Assembly (NCBI GenBank): GCA_002336895.1
Contig: DDFC01000035.1
Location: 195,741-259,740, forward strand
Length of the DNA: 64,000 bases
Source of the DNA: Verrucomicrobiaceae bacterium UBA1938
GTDB lineage: Bacteria > Verrucomicrobiota > Verrucomicrobiia > Verrucomicrobiales > Verrucomicrobiaceae
Reading direction: 5' to 3'
The notes below the pieces were generated by a model. The model saw only the letters and a list, made by a program, of their open reading frames with translations, did no database searches and was not told where the DNA came from. Of this stretch, positions 59,728 through 64,000 are shown piece after piece (the first letter of the stretch is position 1; the number at the start of each line of letters is the position of its first letter). The position numbers and the translations under genes were made by a program.

Positions 59728-61695
59728 ATGCAATCCCTCTGGAACGACCAAGAAGCCGCCTCTTTCGGCACCGATCTGCTCGGACAACGCGTCTATACCT
59801 CACGCCTGCTCGGCCGGAACCCAGCCCTCGTCCTCCACGGCGGCGGCAATACCTCGGTGAAGGTCACGGAAAAGGACTTTTTTGGTGATTCGGTGGACCT
59901 CTGCTACGTCAAAGGCAGCGGCTGGGATCTGGCCACCATCGAGCGCGTCGGATTCTCCCCCGTGCGCATGGACGCCCTCATCAAGATGTCCAAACTGGCC
60001 ACCATGAGCGATGAAGACATGGTGCTGCAGCAGCGCGCTGCCATGACCAATCCGAATGCGCCTGCCGCCAGCATCGAGGCCATCCTGCACGCCATCCTCC
60101 CCTTCAAATTTGTCGATCACAGCCACGCCAACGCCATCTCCGCCCTCACCTGCAATGCAGACGGCGCAGCCCGCGTGAAGGAGATCTACGGCAGCCGTGT
60201 CATCATCGTCCCCTACGTGATGCCCGGCTTCATCCTGGCCAAAACCATCGCCGACCTCATCGCTGGCCGCGACCTGCGCAAAGAAGGCATCAAGGGCATG
60301 GTCCTGCTCAAGCACGGTCTCTTCACGTTCGACGACGATGCCCGCAAGAGCTACGAACTGCACATCGAGATGGTCACCCTGGCGGAAGACTATCTCGCCA
60401 AGAAAGGGGCAAAACCCGCCGCCGCAGAGGCAAACACCGACCTCATGGCCTTGGCCAAACTCCGCCAGGCCGTCTCCAAGCGCCGTGGCTTCCCTCAGAT
60501 CGCCCGTCTCAACTCCTCCCCCGAGGCCGTTGGCTATGCCAATCTGGCCAACGTTGCCACCTTCGGCACCCGCGGCCCCCTGACCCCCGACCACAGCATC
60601 CGCACCAAGCGCGCACCCGCCTTCATCGGCGAGGATCTCGACACCAGCGTCCAGAGCTACGCCGACGAGTACGCAGCCTACTTCAGCCGCCACGCCAGCG
60701 GGCAGACCATGCTCGACCCCGCCCCACGTTTCGCCATCTGGCCCGGTCAGGGCATCGTCAGCTTTGGCGATACCCTGAAGGACGCCAAAATCGTGGCCGA
60801 CATCGCCGAGTCCACTGCGGCCACCGTGCAGCTTGGCGAATCCGTCGGCGGCTGGGAGCCCCTGCCTGAGAAAGACATCTTCGAAATCGAATACTGGGAT
60901 CTGGAACAGGCCAAGCTGCGCAAAGGCCCCGCCCGCAAAGTGCATCAGGGCAAGGTCGCCCTCGTCACCGGCTGCGCCGCCGGCATCGGCTTCGCCATCG
61001 CCGAATCCCTCGCCGAGCAGGGCGCTCAGGTCGTCGGTCTGGATATCGACAAGGAGATTCCTGAAATCATGAAGAAGATCGGTGCCGTCGGCATCGTGGT
61101 AAACCTCACCGAAGATCAGCCCGTGCAGGATGCCATCGACTTCGCCGTGCGTGAATACGGCGGCATCGACATCGTCGTCAGCAATGCGGGCATCTTCCCC
61201 AAAAACGACCCGCTTGATACCATGGCGCAGACGGACTGGGACCGCACGATCATGATCAATCTCACCAGCCATCAGAAGCTGATGAACAAGGTCATCCCCT
61301 ATGTGAAGCAGGGTATCGACGCCAGCATCATCTTCGTCGGCAGCCGCAACTTCAAGGCCCCTGGCCCCGGCGCCAGCGCCTACTCCTGCTCCAAGGCCGC
61401 CCTCACCCAGCTCTGCCGCGTGGCTGCGCTGGAGCTGGCTCCTCACAAGATCCGCGTCAACATCGTCCACCCGGATGCCGTCTTCGACACCAAGCTCTGG
61501 ACCCCAGAGGCCCTGCTCAAGAGCGCCAGCCGCTACGGCATGACCGTCGAGGAGTACAAGACCAAGAACCTCATGAAGGTGGAGATCAAATCCAAGGACA
61601 TCGGCAACATGGTCTCCGCCATGGCCTCCCCGCTCTTCGCCAAAGTCACCGGCGCCCAGATCCCGGTGGACGGCGGAAACGACCGGGTGATCTAG
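59728..61695 (+). CDS. Bifunctional class II aldolase / short-chain dehydrogenase
   Basis: The 655-residue protein has an N-terminal class II aldolase domain (GGGNTSVKV near residue 33, HAILPFKFVDHSHANAI with the metal-binding His residues, and LLKHGLFTFDD). A C-terminal NAD-binding short-chain dehydrogenase follows, with GCAAGIGFAIAESLAEQGAQV as the nucleotide site, NAGIF and the catalytic Tyr-Lys pair in AYSCSKAAL. Relatives such as RhaD-type rhamnulose-1-phosphate aldolase/lactaldehyde dehydrogenase fusions combine cleavage of a phosphorylated deoxy sugar with reduction or oxidation of the lactaldehyde formed. The substrate is inferred; no rhamnose genes are adjacent. Confidence 0.87.
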   Translation: MQSLWNDQEAASFGTDLLGQRVYTSRLLGRNPALVLHGGGNTSVKVTEKDFFGDSVDLCYVKGSGWDLATIERVGFSPVRMDALIKMSKLATMSDEDMVLQQRAAMTNPNAPAASIEAILHAILPFKFVDHSHANAISALTCNADGAARVKEIYGSRVIIVPYVMPGFILAKTIADLIAGRDLRKEGIKGMVLLKHGLFTFDDDARKSYELHIEMVTLAEDYLAKKGAKPAAAEANTDLMALAKLRQAVSKRRGFPQIARLNSSPEAVGYANLANVATFGTRGPLTPDHSIRTKRAPAFIGEDLDTSVQSYADEYAAYFSRHASGQTMLDPAPRFAIWPGQGIVSFGDTLKDAKIVADIAESTAATVQLGESVGGWEPLPEKDIFEIEYWDLEQAKLRKGPARKVHQGKVALVTGCAAGIGFAIAESLAEQGAQVVGLDIDKEIPEIMKKIGAVGIVVNLTEDQPVQDAIDFAVREYGGIDIVVSNAGIFPKNDPLDTMAQTDWDRTIMINLTSHQKLMNKVIPYVKQGIDASIIFVGSRNFKAPGPGASAYSCSKAALTQLCRVAALELAPHKIRVNIVHPDAVFDTKLWTPEALLKSASRYGMTVEEYKTKNLMKVEIKSKDIGNMVSAMASPLFAKVTGAQIPVDGGNDRVI

Positions 61696-61738
61696 CTTGC
61701 TGCTGGAATGCCTGCACAAGCGGGATTACTTGTTTGGC

Positions 61739-62224
61739 ATGGTCAAACTCTGTCGAAGGTGTCTCTGGATCGCATTGTTATTGGGTGTGTTGTTTTTCTC
61801 GACGATCGGATGGTCGAGCTTGGGCACCCCGACGCTGGCCAGGCGGGTACGAGGAATCTTGGCACAGGCAGAGTCAATTCGCTTGGTAGAATACCGGACC
61901 TACAACATGCAAACGGGTCAAAATTCAGACCCTTTGGCTGAAAAAGCATTCCCCAAGGAGAAGTTTTCCCAAATCGCACAGGCCCTTCCCTTTCTCGGGT
62001 TGTGTGACTCGCCGGCCTGCGGTTTCATCCCACATCACGCCTTGATCTGCAATCTGCCCGACGGGCGAAATATCGTCATCCGTATCTGTCTTTCCTGTGA
62101 CGGAATCCAGTTTGACGACGAGCCTTACCACGATCTTCCTTTCTCTTGGCATCATGGAATCGTCGCCTTGCTGGCTGATTGCGGCATGCCATACAAAGGC
62201 AGGGGCGCGTATGGAGTTGAATGA
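61739..62224 (+). CDS. Small hypothetical protein with an N-terminal membrane segment
   Basis: The ATG at 61739 gives 161 residues. A basic KLCRRCLW stretch is followed by a hydrophobic segment (IALLLGVLFFSTIGW) that may be a signal anchor. The rest contains several Cys residues (LGLCDSPACGFIP, ICLSCDGIQFDD). No family was recognised. Base composition is noticeably less GC-rich than in neighbours, as is the following 137-base gap, which could mean a recent arrival. It begins 43 bases after the aldolase gene. Confidence 0.55.
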   Translation: MVKLCRRCLWIALLLGVLFFSTIGWSSLGTPTLARRVRGILAQAESIRLVEYRTYNMQTGQNSDPLAEKAFPKEKFSQIAQALPFLGLCDSPACGFIPHHALICNLPDGRNIVIRICLSCDGIQFDDEPYHDLPFSWHHGIVALLADCGMPYKGRGAYGVE

Positions 62225-62361
62225 AGCGTGCCGTCAAAAAAAATGGTGAGCGGACAAGTCAGAGGATGGAAGCGGGAAACAGTCACGATCAACAGTCGAA
62301 ATTCGATATCTGAAGGGCGCTGCGGACTTGTTGAAGCATTCGGTTGGGGTGAATTGAGGGC

Positions 62362-62769
62362 ATGCCTCTTCCCTCCCTCCCCCTCTCCACCCCGTCCCTC
62401 CTCTTCCCGGCCATCTCGCTTTTGCTGCTGGCACACACCAACCGCTTTCTCGGCTTGGCCAGTGTCGTACGTGGGCTGCATGCCAACTGGCAGACCACCC
62501 AGGAGCCCATGCTCCTGGCACAGATTCAGAGCCTGCGGAAACGCATCCGTATCATCAAGCACATGCAGTCCATGGGCGTGTTGAGCATGATCTTCTGCGT
62601 GGTCAGCATGACGTTGCTTTTCTTCAGCCATCAGCCAGGCGGCCAGATCACTTTTGGCATCAGCCTGTTGCTCATGCTGGCATCACTGACACTTACTTTG
62701 GTAGAAATTCAGATGTCCGGCACGGCGCTGGACTTGCACCTGCAGGACGTAAAATGCCGGGATGAGTAG
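62362..62769 (+). CDS. DUF2721-like small membrane protein
   Basis: The 135-residue protein has three hydrophobic segments: an N-terminal one (LLFPAISLLLLAHTNRFLGLA), then VLSMIFCVVSMTLLFF and FGISLLLMLASLTLTLVEIQ. A polar stretch lies between the first two, with LRKRIRIIKHMQ. This matches DUF2721, a family of small membrane proteins of unknown role. The last residues carry a short charged tail. It is followed by a hairpin that terminates the opposite-strand gene. Confidence 0.7.
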   Translation: MPLPSLPLSTPSLLFPAISLLLLAHTNRFLGLASVVRGLHANWQTTQEPMLLAQIQSLRKRIRIIKHMQSMGVLSMIFCVVSMTLLFFSHQPGGQITFGISLLLMLASLTLTLVEIQMSGTALDLHLQDVKCRDE

Positions 62770-62781
62770 CGGCAAAAGAAA

Positions 62782-62802
62782 AGCCCGGCTAGAGACCGGG
62801 CT
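62782..62802 (-). terminator. Terminator of the ParA-like gene (minus strand)
   Basis: AGCCCGG, seven bases, CCGGGCT forms a perfect seven-base-pair stem. On the minus strand it is followed by TTTTCTTTT, so it fits an intrinsic terminator for the ParA-like gene ending at 62834. It could also stop plus-strand transcription from the DUF2721 gene. Confidence 0.75.
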
Positions 62803-62833
62803 GATCACAATATAGCTCAATGGGCTCCCCCAA

Positions 62834-64000
62834 TTAGCTGGCGGTGCTCGGGTCCTTGATGATCCGGCGCAGCAGCGGGAAGAGCGCATCCTCGCACTCC
62901 TTGCGCTTAAAGCGCAGCTGACGCTTCACCAGCGGGTTGCCAAACATGCGGTGGCTGTCCTGCACACGGCCTTCCAGAATGTCGGTCCACGTGGCATTGG
63001 AGGCATCCAAAGCGGCGGCCAGACTCTGATCCAGGACAGGCATGCGCAGCACCAGATCCTGCGGGCGGATGATCTCATCCAGCAGATCAGAGGAAACCGG
63101 GCCGTCCTTGAGGCTCACGACCACAATCGACGGGGCCTCGCCAAAGATGGAGGTGCGCCACTGCTTGATGGCGGGCAGCGTGGCGGCCTTCGCTGTGACG
63201 GGGTGGATCGGCAGCCAGTGCAGGCCGTCATCCTCGCGCAGGCTCTGGATGATCTCCGGATTCAGGTCACGGCTCAGGATGTCCTGGCAGCTGGCGGGCA
63301 GGTCGGCCAGCACCAGCTTCCCATCCATCGCCGTCTCCACGATGCGACGCATGGAGTCCACATTGTCGATGGGCATGGACTCGATCCTCTTGGGGGAGAT
63401 TTTCTGGAAGTCGCGATTGCCCAGGGCATCACAGTCAAACATCGCAACGTCATCCCGCGTTTCAAAATTGGCGAGTTCGTAGATCAGGCGGGCAATGGTG
63501 CTCTTGCCTGTGCCTCCGCTGCCAGCGGTGATAAGGATCATCTTCATAGGGTGTTGCGGTAGCTTATCGAGCGGTTGGTTCAATGGAAAAAGCGTGGACT
63601 CTTTTGTACTTGCAGAGGCCACCGCAGCCGGTGCCTCTCGAATGGGAACAGGTGTGGACTTTGCTGGCGCAACTTTTTCGACAGTGTCCGCTTTGGCTCC
63701 TTCAGCGGAAGGCTTGGGCGCAGCCACACGGCTGACCCGCTGGAATGACGCCCCCAGGTAGCAGAAAAACTGGCCGGGCAGCTCCCGGTTCACCACGGCT
63801 TCCATGTTGTAGCCGGAAAGGCTGAAGGTGCCGTCTTGCAGCGTCTGCCACAGGCGGCTCAGCTGCTCATCCACATCCCCGCGCAGGTCGGAAAAGGGCT
63901 TGCCTGGCTCAGAGGCTTCACGAATGACCACAGGGGAGCGTCCGAGTGTCAGGCAGTCACTGGCAGATTCCAAGGCCACGGTAAACTCTGGCAGGCTGTC
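62834..64000 (-). CDS. ParA/MinD-like P-loop ATPase with N-terminal extension (5' end outside window)
   Basis: The frame stays open to the window edge, giving at least 389 residues of the C-terminal part. A distinctive N-terminal region (FSLSGYNMEAVVNRELPGQF) and an Ala/Pro-rich linker lead to a ParA-type domain starting near MKMILITAGSGGTGKSTIA, a deviant Walker A with the signature spacing GGTGKST. Further motifs are MFDCDALGNRDF and LVLADLPAS. These proteins use ATP-driven dimerisation to position or regulate cell components. Cargo and partners are unknown. A GTG at 63979 is an alternative start within the window. Confidence 0.7.
   Translation of the reverse strand, partial: DSLPEFTVALESASDCLTLGRSPVVIREASEPGKPFSDLRGDVDEQLSRLWQTLQDGTFSLSGYNMEAVVNRELPGQFFCYLGASFQRVSRVAAPKPSAEGAKADTVEKVAPAKSTPVPIREAPAAVASASTKESTLFPLNQPLDKLPQHPMKMILITAGSGGTGKSTIARLIYELANFETRDDVAMFDCDALGNRDFQKISPKRIESMPIDNVDSMRRIVETAMDGKLVLADLPASCQDILSRDLNPEIIQSLREDDGLHWLPIHPVTAKAATLPAIKQWRTSIFGEAPSIVVVSLKDGPVSSDLLDEIIRPQDLVLRMPVLDQSLAAALDASNATWTDILEGRVQDSHRMFGNPLVKRQLRFKRKECEDALFPLLRRIIKDPSTAS

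Noticed and set aside
59800..61719. Minus-strand open frame of 639 codons
   Set aside because: It is antisense to the aldolase/dehydrogenase fusion, whose motifs are intact; the product is a Gly/Asp/Val-rich shadow.
1..64000. CRISPR array, tRNA or rRNA genes, phage or transposon genes
   Set aside because: No spaced direct-repeat array, cloverleaf, rRNA-like segment, integrase or transposase frame was seen on either strand.

Overview
The window reads as a chromosome segment from a Verrucomicrobiota bacterium, probably of the Verrucomicrobiaceae (Prosthecobacter-like). This is inferred from the high GC, weak or absent Shine-Dalgarno sites before most starts, and a gene mix typical of the Planctomycetota/Verrucomicrobiota group: a DUF1080 hydrolase, a lone EboE, a DUF5069 protein, a secreted alpha-toroid protein and a Tat-exported FAD oxidoreductase. 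No rRNA, tRNA, CRISPR array, integrase or insertion sequence was seen.

1-7.5 kb looks like a heme/iron uptake neighbourhood: a TonB-dependent heme-receptor-like protein (cut by the window edge), two tiny ORFs, a divergent HemS/ChuS-like protein, a secreted squalene-cyclase-fold protein, a Kelch protein, an AraC-type regulator and a DUF4198 protein. A 27-base motif occurs before both the receptor and the Kelch gene. 7.7-11.4 kb holds ordinary genes (DUF5069, ComM, FAD oxidoreductase).

11.7-44 kb is a large exopolysaccharide (EPS) locus of about 25 genes, mostly on the plus strand and often coupled by 4-base ATGA overlaps. It encodes an initiating phosphoglycosyltransferase, several GT4 and GT2 glycosyltransferases, a GT26 enzyme, a FkbM methyltransferase, an acyltransferase, a flippase, an O-antigen-ligase/polymerase-like protein, two Wza-type export proteins and a Wzz-type protein. 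Regulation is interleaved with synthesis: a hybrid histidine kinase with an HNOBA-like sensor domain, a STAS protein, an RsbW-like kinase fused to a GAF domain and an RsbU-like phosphatase, a single-domain receiver, two near-identical NarL-type regulators, and a GT26 glycosyltransferase carrying two STAS domains. The most interesting proposal is that a partner-switching circuit acts directly on a polysaccharide glycosyltransferase. A second oddity is a 1013-residue protein joining Wzz, a P-loop-less tyrosine-kinase-like domain and Wza. A family of short GC-rich palindromes sits at several gene junctions of this locus.

44-64 kb is mainly housekeeping and metabolism: DEAD-box helicase, acetyltransferase, L,D-transpeptidase, nitrilase-family amidase, feoA-feoB with a Cys-rich partner, argH, Nudix hydrolase, tatC with a long acidic tail, a zinc-ribbon membrane protein, uppS (its product is the lipid carrier that EPS synthesis uses), an NtrC-type regulator with Glu at the phosphoacceptor position, DUF1080, EboE, an aldolase/dehydrogenase fusion, two small proteins and a ParA-like ATPase cut by the right edge.
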